NCBI RefSeq assembly: GCF_019097595.1
Contig: NC_080729.1
Span: 67,501 to 131,500, forward strand
Source of the DNA: Hemibagrus wyckioides
Taxonomy: Eukaryota; Chordata; Actinopteri; Siluriformes; Bagridae
Length of the DNA stretch: 64,000 nucleotides
Reading direction: 5' to 3'
The notes under the pieces are model-generated. The model ran no database searches. It had not been told where the DNA came from and saw nothing but the letters and a program-made list of their open reading frames with translations. Every line of letters starts with the position of its first letter. The stretch's first letter is position 1. The position numbers and the translations under genes were made by a program. Shown here in pieces: positions 29,441-43,100 of this stretch.

Positions 29441-31335
29441 ATTAGCATTAGCATATCCCAGTGGCAGCTTTGTCAAACGTGACTCTCACTCTTTAGTGCA
29501 CTTAAAGGTCAGGAAGCGCAGTGGTGATCTGACCAAAAATAGCCGTTACCTCCATGCAAAGCTTCTTCATTTACTCCCTGGACCTGTAAACATAGCAATG
29601 ACCTTTGACCCTACATTACACATCGGTTGTAGTTTATCACATGTCACAAAGCCTCACAGCACTACAGGATTTCTCTCTTAATCCCTCGAGTGCACTGACC
29701 TTTCCGTCTGACGCAGTGCGACGTGTCCAGCACGTTTTAAAAGGTTTTCTGAAATTATTGACCTTTTAGCATTGGGGCAGAAATTCTCTGTGAGTCAGCT
29801 ACTGGACCAATCTCTCTTCATACCGCAACTACTCGAGGAAAACCGACTTTGTGCCGGACCGAGACGTCCAGACCGGACATTAACATCCGAATCCAAACTC
29901 ATCTGCTCCGTCTGGAGGGTCGGAAAGATCTGGACATTTGACCTTCTGCACAGCCGCACTGAAACCTGCAGTCTGTAGAATTCTGCTCTTATTTCACATC
30001 TTCATTCAAATCTCCAATAAAGGCCATGAGATCATGGATCTGTTCTTCACTCAGAAACTTCCTGGGGACAACATCACTCTCTTTACAGGAACTGTAAATG
30101 AGGAACTCTAGTTCCTGTAACGTGTCTCCTGAAGTGCTTTTTATAAGAGTTTTTATAAAAGTCTGTGTTTTTAGCAAGAAGCTAATCGCTGTTGAAATGC
30201 TATGCTAGGAGAATGCAGATTGGGCTGGACGCTGGCTTGTCTGATGTTTGTCCAGTCTGTGGCTAAAATCCTTTATTGTGAGGTAAAAATGGTAACCAGG
30301 GTTTAGAGTGTTGGCTACAGTCCAGGGCCAGAGTTCCCTGTTCTGTTCAAACCGAACCCCACCCAGTGGGAACCTTGGAACAGGAACCTTGAAGCGGATG
30401 GACCAGATGAAGACACGCCATCTTTTATAAAGAGGAAGATATTTCAGGTGTGTAAATGACGCAGATTTGGTTCTGGTTCTTCGGATCCTTTAACAGTAAT
30501 AAACATTATTTGGAGCTCTGCTCATGCTCTTCACCCAAAAACATCATCTACATGATAGCCAGTGAGGAACAGCACCATCACACGGCCACGCTCACACACA
30601 CTAAACCTGCTGAGAAGTGAAGGGTGTAATTAGAGTGTTACTCATCCTGGATTTAGATTAAATGACAGGTTTGTCTGAGGAGACGTGAGAAACGTCCTGC
30701 TGGATTACAGTGCAGAGAGAAGCATGTTAGATCTCACGGACTTGTTCTTCCTCAACGTTTAACTAAAGAACTTTGTCTTCCAGCCGTTATCACTGTGTGA
30801 CCTCTGGACTGTGTGTGTGTGTGTTCAGGTTTCCACTCAGCAGCTCTGTAAGTGTGTTGGTGGAAAAAGTGGCATTGACTTTGACCTCATTACAGCTGAC
30901 TCTGTGGCCCACGGCCAGATCTGGAGGATTTAATCTGCTGTAACGTGTAAGCCGTCATGTCCGTACCTCGGCTCGTCTCCAGGAGCAAAACATGGCCTCC
31001 TTCTCCTGCCACAAAACTCATTAATGACAATACTTTAATCCTTTATACAAACACACAACACGGTGATGATGGAGGAGTGTGTTATTAATGTGTGGAGACA
31101 ATAAGATAATCACACAGGAGGTCCAAATCACTGCTCAGGGTGAGATATCAAACATCATTATAAACTCAAACTAATGTGAAAGAAATAAAAGGAAGGAGAT
31201 TCTATAATGAAGCTTGGCGTAAACATTTAGGATGAAACTGATTCAGAAAACTTCAACATGACAATTCTAATCTTTATACAGCATGCAGATACACACGGTG
31301 TCTTAGTTTTAGTATACAGTTAAGGTATATAACTA
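29441..31335. other. Unique unassigned segment between repeat arrays
   Basis: About 1.9 kb without tandem repeats. The only stretch with coding character is minus-strand 29989-30177, listed separately. No transposon ends or RNA genes recognised. Confidence 0.4.
29989..30177 (-). CDS. Possible terminal exon, unknown protein (tentative)
   Basis: Open frame of 62 codons ending in TAA, with a composition unlike the surrounding simple repeats: an acidic, amphipathic C-terminus (FLSEEQIHDLMAFIGDLNED). A good candidate 3' splice site (TTGTCCCCAG) falls inside it, so a terminal exon could start at KFLSEEQ. I do not recognise the family and see no partner exon nearby. It could be a chance frame or a relic. 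Confidence 0.22.
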   Translation of the reverse strand: MLKTQTFIKTLIKSTSGDTLQELEFLIYSSCKESDVVPRKFLSEEQIHDLMAFIGDLNEDVK

Positions 31336-31371
31336 ACAGTGTGTGTGTGTGTGTTTGTGTTACACGTCTGA

Positions 31372-32582
<1,211 letters not shown>

Positions 32583-32867
32583 TATCTTTCTGTGTGTGTG
32601 GAACACCAGTGAATCGAGTCAGTTCCTGTTCTCTCTTACTTTACAGCAGCTATAAACAGAATTATTATATTATCATCTGAAATCTTCTGCAGTTCCACCA
32701 AAACATTTCTATAAACTTCTAAAATCTCATCTTCTGACAGAGAAAGGTGTTAAACTCAGCTCAGATAACTCGCCTGATCCTGGAGATAAATGACTGGAGC
32801 ACAAAGTCAGGCGAGAAGAGGTGAAGTGAGCGTCTGACCATCGCCCCCTACAGGTCAGTAACTCCTC

Positions 32868-33065
32868 TCTCTGAGGCCCTATCCACACGGACATGGGTAT
32901 TTTTATAAATGGAGTTTTTCCTCCGTTTTTTTTTTTAAAATCTCGTCCACATGAAAACGCAAAAACACGGCCTGAAGCGCTGTCAAGAGCATGCCAAACC
33001 AACAGGTGGCGATATAATCTCAACCGTAAAGCCATGTTGGCCAATCAGAAGACTTTTTTTTTTTT
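32868..33065. mobile_element. Probable short non-autonomous DNA element (MITE-like)
   Basis: Begins with GGCCCTATCCACACGGAC and ends with TTGGCCAATCAGAAG, a pair I associate with a dispersed fish repeat whose ends carry the CCACACGGA motif. I could not verify TIRs or a target duplication. An internal T-run follows CCTCCG. Confidence 0.35.
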
Positions 33066-33718
33066 CAGATTTTTTTAAATTTTATTTTTCACATAAATAC
33101 AAACAAGAAGTGTAGGGCAGATATAAAACAGTCATAGGGTTTAAAGTGAGACGCCATTGCACAGAGCGTCAGGTGGACCATCAGGGTCAGTAAGGCCTTC
33201 TCTGCTGCCCTAAACAGCAGTGATCTGAATCACTGACTTGCATTTTAATATATTTAATATATTTTCCATGAATGTGTATTAAATTATTCCCAATAGTCTA
33301 TTCTCTACATTTCATAGCTTTTCTCTCGGTTGCGCTGCTTCCAGTAGTGTATATTTATGATAAGAGTATTTATCCAATCAGATTTCAGCTAGTGGATGAC
33401 ATCATGTGTTTCCAGGGTGAAAGAAATCTGTCTTAAGACCTTCAAAATCAATAGTGCAGGCGCCCGGAGCTTCTAGCAGGCCCATCTAGCGGCGTACGAT
33501 TACATCAGCAATTTCCCGTCCTTTGATTGGATAACTGGAGTAGTCAGAGGCAGCAAATCACACACACTAAATAAAATATATATATTTTAACTCACAATGG
33601 CTGACAGAGGAGAAGAAATCGATTTGGTCGCAGACATACTTACAAATACATCTGACGTCAAACAAAGAAGACGAGGGCGCTACGCCGACATCACAAGCCA
33701 AAAATCTCCAGTTCGACT
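33066..33718. other. Transposon-derived segment, possible N-terminal transposase-like fragment
   Basis: Contains a plus-strand frame from 33597 (MADRGEEIDLVADILTNTS). Its opening resembles N-termini of hAT/ZMYM-type transposase-like proteins in fish, but it stops soon after and is fused to the LINE fragment at about 33719. The assignment is a recollection, not a comparison. The rest is A/T-rich and unassigned. Confidence 0.25.
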
Positions 33719-34674
33719 CCTGTGGACTTCAGCAGAAAGCAGGAGAGGAACTACCAGACCCCTGTGATCAACAACAGCCCAGTGGAGAGAGTGGACAGCT
33801 TCAGACACCTTGGTGTTCATATCACGCAGGATCTGTCATGGTCCTGTCACATCAACGCCGTGGTGAAGAAGGCCCGACAGCGTCTCTTCCACCTCAGACG
33901 CTTGAGAGACTTTAGACTGCCCGCTAAGCTGCTAAGGAACTTTTATTCCTGCACCATAGAGAGCATCCTGATGGGAAACATCACCACCTGGTCCATTTAC
34001 ATACAAAGAGGACTTTTGCACATCTGCACTTTAAAGATGGACAATACCACTGCTCTCATCACCTCATTCCACTTCATGACCACCCCATACTGCTGCTGTC
34101 TGCACCATGGACACCTTGGTCACTATTGCACACTACACACTTCACTTTATATAATTTTGCAAAATTTTGTACTGCTGCTGTCTGCACCTTGGACACTATT
34201 GCACTACACACTATTCACTTTTATTATAATTTTATAATTTTATACAATTTTGCATCACAGTTGTTGTATTTTACACTTCCTGTATTTTACATTTTACACT
34301 TCCTATATACATATTCTATCTTATTTTATATACATATTCTATATACATATATACATACCTTACTTTATTTATATTTATTATATTTTATTCTATTTTTATT
34401 CTATTATATTTTTTTGCTTACTGTGAACTTGTTTTTATATTTTTATATTTCGTATTTTAATATAATTCGTATTCTTATTTTTTATATTTCGTATTTTTAT
34501 ATTTTATTTTTATATTTTATCCTTGTCTTTTGTTCTGTCCTTATTCCTTTTCCTTTTCCTAGGGTCATAACAGTGGTGTAAGCATTTCACTGCATATCAC
34601 ACTGTGTACCATTATGTATGTGACTAATAAAATTTGAATTTGAATTTGAATTTGAATTTGAATTTGAATTTGAA

Positions 34675-34676
<2 letters not shown>
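33719..34676 (+). mobile_element. 5'-truncated LINE, L2/Rex-like type
   Basis: The plus-strand frame 33719-34010 encodes the region after the RT core of an L2-like LINE (VERVDSFRHLGVHITQDLSW, later RQRLFHLRRLRDFRLPAKLL). A 3' UTR follows, and the 3' end (ACTAATAAAATTTGAATTTG) carries a short tandem tail of about six TGAATT units, typical of this LINE group. Only the last ~90 residues remain, so it is a dead-on-arrival 5' truncation. A (TCTA)n run continues from the tail. Confidence 0.8.
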
Positions 34677-34735
<59 letters not shown>

Positions 34736-34760
34736 GTCTATATGTCTGTCTGTCTGTCTC
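34677..34760. repeat. (TCTA)n microsatellite after LINE tail
   Basis: About 80 bp of TCTA then TCTG units directly after the TGAATT tail of the LINE. Confidence 0.9.
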
Positions 34761-35097
34761 TATCTCTAAAGACAAACAGATTACAGATAAGATGGAAGAG
34801 AACCCACAGGAGAGATTTCTGGATCAGAATAAATTCCCTTTGCTCTGGTGAGCCCTCTGCTGGTCACAGTCACACATTGCATGTACATGCCCAAAAATAT
34901 TGACTTCGTTTCTCTGGGCTGCTGTGCTTTTTTTGACCTTTACTTCCTGACCTTCACATCGTCCATCGCTTCTGCTGTTGCTGACCGTATGTATCATATA
35001 ATTGGAGCAGAGCTCAGTCCTCGCTGTACCTGCAGTCTGAAACGCTCCTGGAGATGGAGTAATGTCCAGTCACCTCTCTCCTGTAAAGAGCAAGAAC

Positions 35098-35234
35098 ATG
35101 TCAACCCCAGACCTTCAGATCCAGGTGGTGGTCATGGTGTGTGTTGTTCTCGCTGTTTTAGCCCTCAGCTCATGTAACTTTCATTCAGTCGTGAAGTTTA
35201 TCGATGATCTGATCTGCTGCTTCTTCCTGCTTCT
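35098..35234 (+). CDS. Tentative first coding exon of the LRAT-like gene (hydrophobic N-terminus)
   Basis: ATG at 35098 opens MSTPDLQIQVVVMVCVVLAV followed by more hydrophobic residues, resembling a signal anchor. A donor-like GTAAGC follows at 35235. Splicing to the 19-bp candidate exon at 35743 and then to 36937 keeps one open frame (137 + 19 = 156 bases). That agreement has a one-in-three chance by luck. The alternative is that translation starts at the ATG triplet at 36955 and this is untranslated or intergenic. Confidence 0.3.
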
Positions 35235-35742
35235 GTAAGCTCCAGGATCTTCCTGCTGGTTGCTCTGGCTGATGTTTGTGTCTGCATGATGCTCCTCTCC
35301 GCTCGGCTGTTCTCTACTCTGATTTCTACACGTGTCTAATTTCCATAATCATTGGTACCTGATGGAGCGTGACAAGGTTCTGAGCTTTGTTTCTTCACCT
35401 GACAGATGTGTGTCTTTGCTGTGAATATGTTGTTGTTATTGTTGTTGTTGTTGTTGTTGTTTTGTGACACTGTACACAAACTAAACTGAAATAAAAGCCA
35501 CTGATAAAGTTGAGAGTCTGATTAATTTCAGTACAGATCGGTGTTAAATATTTATTTAGAGTAAAACAGGAACAGACTATAGCTTTACATCACCAGATAA
35601 AACCACTTCCTGTCATATTCAAATTATTACGCTCACTTCCTGTACACCAGAGCGTATTAAAGACTCTGTGAAGTTACTGGACCACACTGTGGAGTTAAGT
35701 TCTACTTTAACTGAAGTGTGTGTCTTGTTTTCTTCCCTGAAG

Positions 35743-35761
35743 ATCTTCATCAGCATTGATG
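35743..35761 (+). CDS. Tentative 19-bp micro-exon
   Basis: Flanked by a strong acceptor (TTTTCTTCCCTGAAG) and a strong donor (GTGAGT). Length 19 restores phase 0 between 35234 and 36937. It could be a 5' UTR exon or a chance pair of splice sites. Confidence 0.27.
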
Positions 35762-36040
35762 GTGAGTCTCAGTTTCTTCCTGCAGGTTCCTCTCCGTTTG
35801 AAAAGGAAAGAGATTTCTTCAGAAAAAACTCTTTCTGTTGATTAACATTGATATTATTGAGCTACTGTAATAATAAATTCATCTAAATTATTACTGATAA
35901 ATATTATTACTGAAAATAATCCCATGGAGTTTTACCAACAATTTAATGACATTCACACTGAAAATAAAAGATGTTTTTAATCAAATTAAAGAGATTTATT
36001 CATCTAGAAAGTGTAGAAGGGTCTGGTGAAGAAGCTGGAG

Positions 36041-36100
36041 ATGAAGTAACACAGCGCTGAGGAGGAGGAGGAGGAGGAGGAGGAGGAGGAAGGCTGCTGT
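36041..36100. repeat. (GGA)n run
   Basis: Short GGA trinucleotide run at about 36060-36090 preceding the CAT/CTT-rich minisatellite. Confidence 0.85.
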
Positions 36101-36162
36101 ATTGAGCACGAGGACACGGGCGTGATGTGTCTGGGGTTTTAAACTACATACAAAACACCTCA

Positions 36163-36795
36163 CTGTTATTATCTTCATCATCGTCTTCATCACTGTCTTT
36201 ATCCTCATCATCATCTTCATCACTGTCTTCATCATCATCTTTATCATAATCCTCATCATCTTCTTCATTGTCTTTATCATGATCCTCATCATCTTCTTCA
36301 TCATTGTCTATCATCATCCTCATCATCTTCTTCATCATCATCCTCATCATCATCCTCATCAACTTCTTCATTGTCTTTATCATCATCCTCATCATCTTCT
36401 TCATCATAATCCTCATCATCTTCTTCATTGTCTTTATCATGATCCTCATCATCTTCTTCATTGTCTTTATCATGATCCTCATCATCTTCTTCATCATTGT
36501 CTGTCATCATCCTTATCATCTTCTTCATCATCGGCTTCATCATGATCCTCATCATCTTCTTCATCATTGTCTTTATCATGATCCTCATCATCTTCATCAT
36601 TGTCTTTATCATGATCCTCATCATCTTCTTCATCATTGTCTTTATCATGATCCTCATCATCTTCATCATTGTCTTTATCATGATCCTCATCATCTTCTTC
36701 ATCATTGTCTTTATCATGATCCTCATCATCTTCATCATTGTCTTTATCATGATCCTCATCATCTTCTTCATCATTGTCTTTATCATCATTCTCAT
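36163..36795. repeat. CAT/CTT minisatellite with 33/36-bp alternating units
   Basis: Units read TCATCATCTTC(TTC)ATCATTGTCTTTATCATGATCC; 36-bp and 33-bp forms alternate between about 36540 and 36790, making a 69-bp higher-order period. The antisense frame is an Asp/Glu-rich repeat (DEDHDKDNEEDD) and is most likely an artefact of three-base periodicity. The next ~140 bp (36796-36936) lead into the first solid exon. Confidence 0.93.
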
Positions 36796-36936
36796 CACCT
36801 GTTTATTTCCTGTTGTGTTGTTTTCAGTGGTGTGAGTCTCTGAGTGATGGACAGAGCGACTGACCGCAGTGCTGAAACACTGTCTTGATTCCTGTCCTGT
36901 ATTTGAACTCCTGGTGTTTGTGGTGTTTATTTTCAG

Positions 36937-37126
36937 ACCCAGTCACAGGAGAGGATGATGATGAGACTGATTTTAGAACCCAAAGTCTTCACAGTTGTGA
37001 AAAACTACACAGAGGAATACACCGGAGATGCACAAAACGGAGACGTCTTCATTGTGCAGCAGGACAGAAAGAGTCTGGACGCTGGAGTATACTGTGCTGA
37101 AAACGCGCGGGTCATTCGGCTGAAAA
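36937..37126 (+). CDS. Exon encoding first half of degenerate LRAT-like domain A
   Basis: Acceptor TTTATTTTCAG, donor GTAATC, ends in phase 1. Encodes [41 protein letters not shown]. The position of the first catalytic His (HAG in domain B) is Asp (DAG), and the second (IHF in B) is Arg (IRL). If no upstream coding exon exists, translation starts at 36955. Confidence 0.83.
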
Positions 37127-40100
37127 GTAATCTGGACACTCCTACAAGAGCACACACTTAATCAAACAAACACAAACAGTTTTAAATAATAAACACTGTG
37201 TGTGATGATGTGGAGGACGCGGTCAACAAAAGGGAGGTGATTATTTTTCTCTTACAGCGTCCCCCAATGCTTTATTCCCATCACACCACAGCAACTTACC
37301 AACTGCAACTTTTTATTTATTAAAGAACAACATATATTTATATTTAACGCTCTGGATTTCATTTCTCTACTCACTGACATTAAAGCAGCTGAAAACACTC
37401 ATACAGTCTATATAGCAGCTATAAACACTCATATAGTCTATATAGCAGCTGAAAACACTCCTACAGTCTATATAGCAGCTATAAACACACATATAGTGTA
37501 TATAGCAGCTATAAACATATAGTCTCTATAGCAGCTATAAACACCCATATAGTCTATATAGCAGCTATAAACACTCCTACAGTCTATATAGCAGCTATAA
37601 ACACTCATATGGTCTCTATAGCAGCTATAAACATTCATATAGTCTATATAGCAGCTATAAACACTCCTACAGTCAATATAGCAGCTATAAACGTTCATAT
37701 AGTCTCTATAGCAGCTATAAACATATAGTCTCTATAGCAGCTATAAACACTCATATAGTCTATATAGCAGCTATAAACAATCATACATCTCTATATAGCA
37801 GCTATAAACACTCATATAGTCTATATAGCAGCTGAAAACACTCCTACAGTCTATATAGCAGCTATAAACACTCATATAGTCTATATAGCAGCTATAAACA
37901 CTCATATAGTCTATATAGCAGCTATAAACATATAGTCTCTATAGCAGTTATAAACACTCATATAGTCTATATAGCAGCTATAAACACTCATATAGTCTAT
38001 ATAGCAGCTAAAAACACTCATATAGTCTATATAGCAGCTATAAACACTCATATAGTCTATATAGCAGCTGAAAACACTCCTACAGTCTATATAGCAGCTA
38101 TAAACACTCATATAGTCTATATAGCAGCTATAAACATATAGTCTATATAACAGCTATAAACACTCATATAGTCTATATAGCAGCTATAAACACTCATACA
38201 GTCTATATAGCAGCTACAAACACTCATATAGTCAATATAGCTCTATAAATACTCATACAGTCTATATAGCAGCTATAAACACTCCTAAATTCTATATAGC
38301 AACTGTAAACACTCATATAGTCTATATAGCAGCTATAAACATATAGTCTCTAAAGCAGCTATAAACAATCCTACAGTCTATATAGCTGCTATAAACACTC
38401 TTATAGTCTATATAGCAGCTAGAAACACTCATATAGTCTACATAGCAGCTATAAACACTCCTACAGTCTATATAGCAGCTATAAACACTCATATAGTCTA
38501 TATAGCTGCTATAAACACTCGCATAATCTATATCGCAGCTATAAACACTGGAATAGTCTATATAGCAGCTATAAACATATAGAGTCGATAGCAGCTATAA
38601 ACACTCATATAGTCTATATAGCAGTTATAAACACTCATATAGTCTATATAGCAGCTATAAACACTCATATAGTCTATATACCAGCTATAAACACTCGCAT
38701 AATCTATATAGCAGCTATAAACACTCATATAGTCTATATAGCAACTATACACACTTGTATTGTCTATATAGCAGCTATAAACACTCGTATAGTCTATATA
38801 GCAGCTATAAACACTCATGTAGTCTATATAGCAGCTATAAAGACTCATATAGTCTAAATGGCTGCTATAAACACGCATATAGTCTATATAGCAGCTATAA
38901 ACACTCGTATAGTCTATATAGCAGCTATAAACATTCGTATAGTCTGTATAGCAGCTATACACAATCTTATAGTCTATATAGCAGCTATAAACACTTGTAT
39001 AGTCTATATAGCAGCTATAAACACTCATATAGTCTATATAGCAGTTATGAACACTTGGATAGTCTATATAGCAGCTGAAAACACTCCTACAGTCTATATA
39101 GCAGCTATAAACACTCATATAGTCTATATAGCTGCTATAAGCATATAGTCTCTATAGCAGCTATAAACACTCATATAGAATATATATATGGCAGCTATAA
39201 ACACTCATATAGTCTGTAAAGCAGCTATAAACACTCTTATAGTCTATATAGCAGCTATAAACACTCATATAGTCTATATAGCTGATATAAACACTCGCAA
39301 AATCAATAGAGCAGCTATAAACACTCATATAGTCTATTTAGCAGCTATAAACACTCATATAGTCAATATAGCAGCTATAAACACTCATATAGTCTATATA
39401 GCAGCTATAAACACTCGTATAGTCTATATAGCAGCTATGAACACTCGTATAGTCTATATAGCAACTATAAACACTTGTATCGTCTATATAGAAGCGATAC
39501 ACACATATATAGTTTATATAGCAGCTATAAACACTTGTATAGTCTATATAGCAGCTGTAAACACTTGTATAGTCTATATAGCAGCTATAAACACTCAAAT
39601 AGTCTATATAGCAGCGATAAACACTCTTATAGTCTATATAGCAGACATACACACATGTATAGTTTATATAGCAGCTATAAACACTCATATAGTCTATATA
39701 GCAGCTGAAAACACTCCTACAGTCTATATAGCAGCTGTAAACACTCATATAGTCTATATAGCAGCTATAAACACTCATATAGTCTATAAAGCAGCGATAA
39801 ACACTCATATAGTCTATATAGCAGCTAAAAACACTCCGACAGTCTATATAGCAACTATAAACCCTCATATAGTCTATATAGCAGCTATAAACACTCATAT
39901 AGTCCATATAGTTGCGATAAACACTCCAAAAGTCTATATAGCAGCTATGAACACTCATATAGTCCATATAGCAGCTATAAACACTCATATAGTCTATATA
40001 GCAGCTATAAACACTCATATAGCCTATATAGCAGCTATAAACACTCATATAGTCTATATAGCAGCTATAAACACTCATATAGTCTATATAGCTGCTATAA

Positions 40101-43100
40101 ACACTCCAACAGTCTATATAGCACCTATGAACACTCATATAGTCTATATAGCAGCTATAAACACTCATATAGTCTATATAGCTGCTATAAACACTCCAAC
40201 AGTCTATATAGCACCTATGAACACTCATATAGTCTATATAGCAGCTATAAACACTCATATAGTCTCGATAGCAGCTATTAACACTCATATAGTCTATATA
40301 GCAGCTATTAACACTCATATAGCCTATATAGCAGCTATAAACACTCATATAGGCTATATAGCAGCTATAAACACTCATACATCTCTATATAGCAGCTATA
40401 AACACTCACATAGTCTAAATAGCAGATATAAACACTCGCATAGTGTATATAGCAGCTATAAACACTCGGATAGTCTATAAAGCAGCCATAAACATTCATA
40501 TAGTCTATATAGCAGCTAAACACACATATATAGATATATAGCAACTATAAACACTCGTATAGTCTATATAGCAGCTATAAACACTTGTATATTCTATATA
40601 GCAGCTATAAACATTCGTATAGTCTATATAGCAGCTATAAACACTCATATAGTCTATATAGCAGCTATAAACACTCGTATAGTCTATATAGCAGCTATAA
40701 ACACTCATATAGTCTCGATAGCAGCTATAAACACTCATATAGTCTATATAGCAGCTATAAACACTCATATAGTCTATATAGCAGCTATAAACACTCATAT
40801 AGTCTTGATAGCAGCTATAAACACTCATATAGTCTATATAGCAGCTATAAACACTCAAATAGTCTATATAGCAGCTATAAACACTCATATAGTCTATATA
40901 GCAGATATAAAAACTCAAATAGTCTAAATAGCAGGTAGAAACACTCCTACAGTCTATATAGCAGCTATAAACACTCATATATTCTATATAGCAGCTATAA
41001 ACACTCATATAGTCTATAGAGCAGCTATAAACACTCCTACAGTCTATATTGCAGCTATAAACACTCAAATAGTCTATATAGCAGCTATAAACACTCATAT
41101 AGTCTATAAAGCAGCGAGAAACACTCAAATAGTCTATATAGCAGCTATAAACGCTCATATAGTCTATATAGCAGCTATGAACACTCCTACAGTCTATATA
41201 GCAACTATAAACACTCATATAGTCTATATAGCAGCTATAAACATATAGTATCTATGGCAGCTATAAACACTCCTACAGTCTATATAGCAGCTATGACCAC
41301 TCATATAGTCTGTATAGCAGCTATAAACACTCATATAGTCTATATAGCAGCTATAAACACTCCTACAGTCTATATAGCAGCTAAAAACACTCCTACAGTC
41401 TATATAGCAGCTATAAACACTCATATAGTCTATATAGCAGCTATTAACACTCCTACAGTCTAAATAGCAGCTATAAACACTCATTTAGTCTATATAGCAG
41501 CTATAAACACTCATACAGTCTATATAGCAGCTATAAACACTCATATAGTCTATATAGCAGCTGAAAACACTCATATAGTCTATATAGCAGCTATAAACAC
41601 TCATATAGTCTATAGAGCAGCTATAAACACTCCTACAGTCTATATTGCAGCTATAAACACTCATATAGTCTATATAGCAGCTATAAACACTCCTACAGTC
41701 TATATAGCAGCTAAAAACACTCCTACAGTCTATATAGCAGCTATAAACACTCATATAGTCTATATAGCAGCTATAAACACTCCTACAGTCTATATAGCAG
41801 CTAAAAACACTCCTACAGTCTATATAGCAGCTATAAACACTCATATAGTCTATATAGCAGCTATAAACACTCCTACAGTCTAAATAGCAGCGATAAACAC
41901 TTTTATAGTCTATATTGCAGCTATAAACACTCATATAGTCTATATAGCAGCTATAAACACTCATATAGTCTATATAGCAGCTGAAAACACTCATATAGTC
42001 TATATAGCAGCTATAAACACTCATATAGTCTATATAGCAGCTACAAACACTCATATAGTCAATATAGCAGCTGTAAACACTCATATAGTCTATATAGCAG
42101 CTATAAACACTCGTATAGTCTATATAGCAGTTTTACACACATGTATAGTCTATATAGCAGCTATACACACATGTATAGTTTATATAGCAGCTTTAAACAC
42201 TCAAATAGTCTATATAGCAGCTATAAACACTCGTATAGTCTATATAGCAGCTATAAACACTCGTATAGTCTATATAGCAGCTATAAACACTCAAATAGTC
42301 TATATAGCAGCTACACACATATATAGTCTATATAGCAGCTATAAACACTCATATAGTCTATATAGCAGCTATAAACACTCATATTGTCTATATAGCAGCT
42401 ATAAACACTTGTATAGTCTATATAGCAGCTATAAACTCTCATATAGTCTATATAGCATCTATAAACACTCATATAGTCTATATAGCAGCTATAAACACTT
42501 GTATAGTCTATATAGCAGCTATAAACACTCATATAGTCTATATAGCAGCTATAAACACTCGTATAGTCTATATAGCAGCTATAAACACTTGTTTAGTCTA
42601 TATAGCAGGTATAAACACTCATATAGTCTATATCGCAGCTATAAACACTCATATAGTCTATATTGCAGCTATACACACATGTATAGTCTATATAGCAGCT
42701 ATAAACACTCATATAGCCTATATAGCAGCTATAAACACTCGCATAATCTATATAGCAGCTATAAACACTTGTATAGTCTATTTAGCAGCTATAAACACTC
42801 ATATAGTCTATATAGCAGCTATAAACACTCATATAGTCTAAATAGCAGCTATAAACACTCGTATAGTCTATATAGCAGCTATAAACACTCATATAGCCTA
42901 TATAGCAGCTATATACACTCGCATAATCTATATAGCAGCTATAAACACTCGTATAGTCTATTTAGCAGCTATAAACACTCATATAGCCTATATAGCAGCT
43001 ATATACACTCGCATAATCTATATAGCAGCTATAAACACTCGTATAGTCTATTTAGCAGCTATAAACACTCATATAGTCTATATAGCAGCTATAAACACTC

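Larger units (their letters stand above)
34761..36040. other. Upstream region of the LRAT-like gene; unassigned
   Basis: Holds two tentative upstream exons (35098-35234 and 35743-35761, listed separately) and a (TTG)n run at 35428-35462. No transposon recognised. A promoter cannot be identified from sequence alone. Confidence 0.35.

Noticed and set aside
36144..36798. Asp/Glu-rich acidic protein on the minus strand
   Set aside because: Trinucleotide-like CAT/CTT repeat read in frame; no start, exon or homologue visible.
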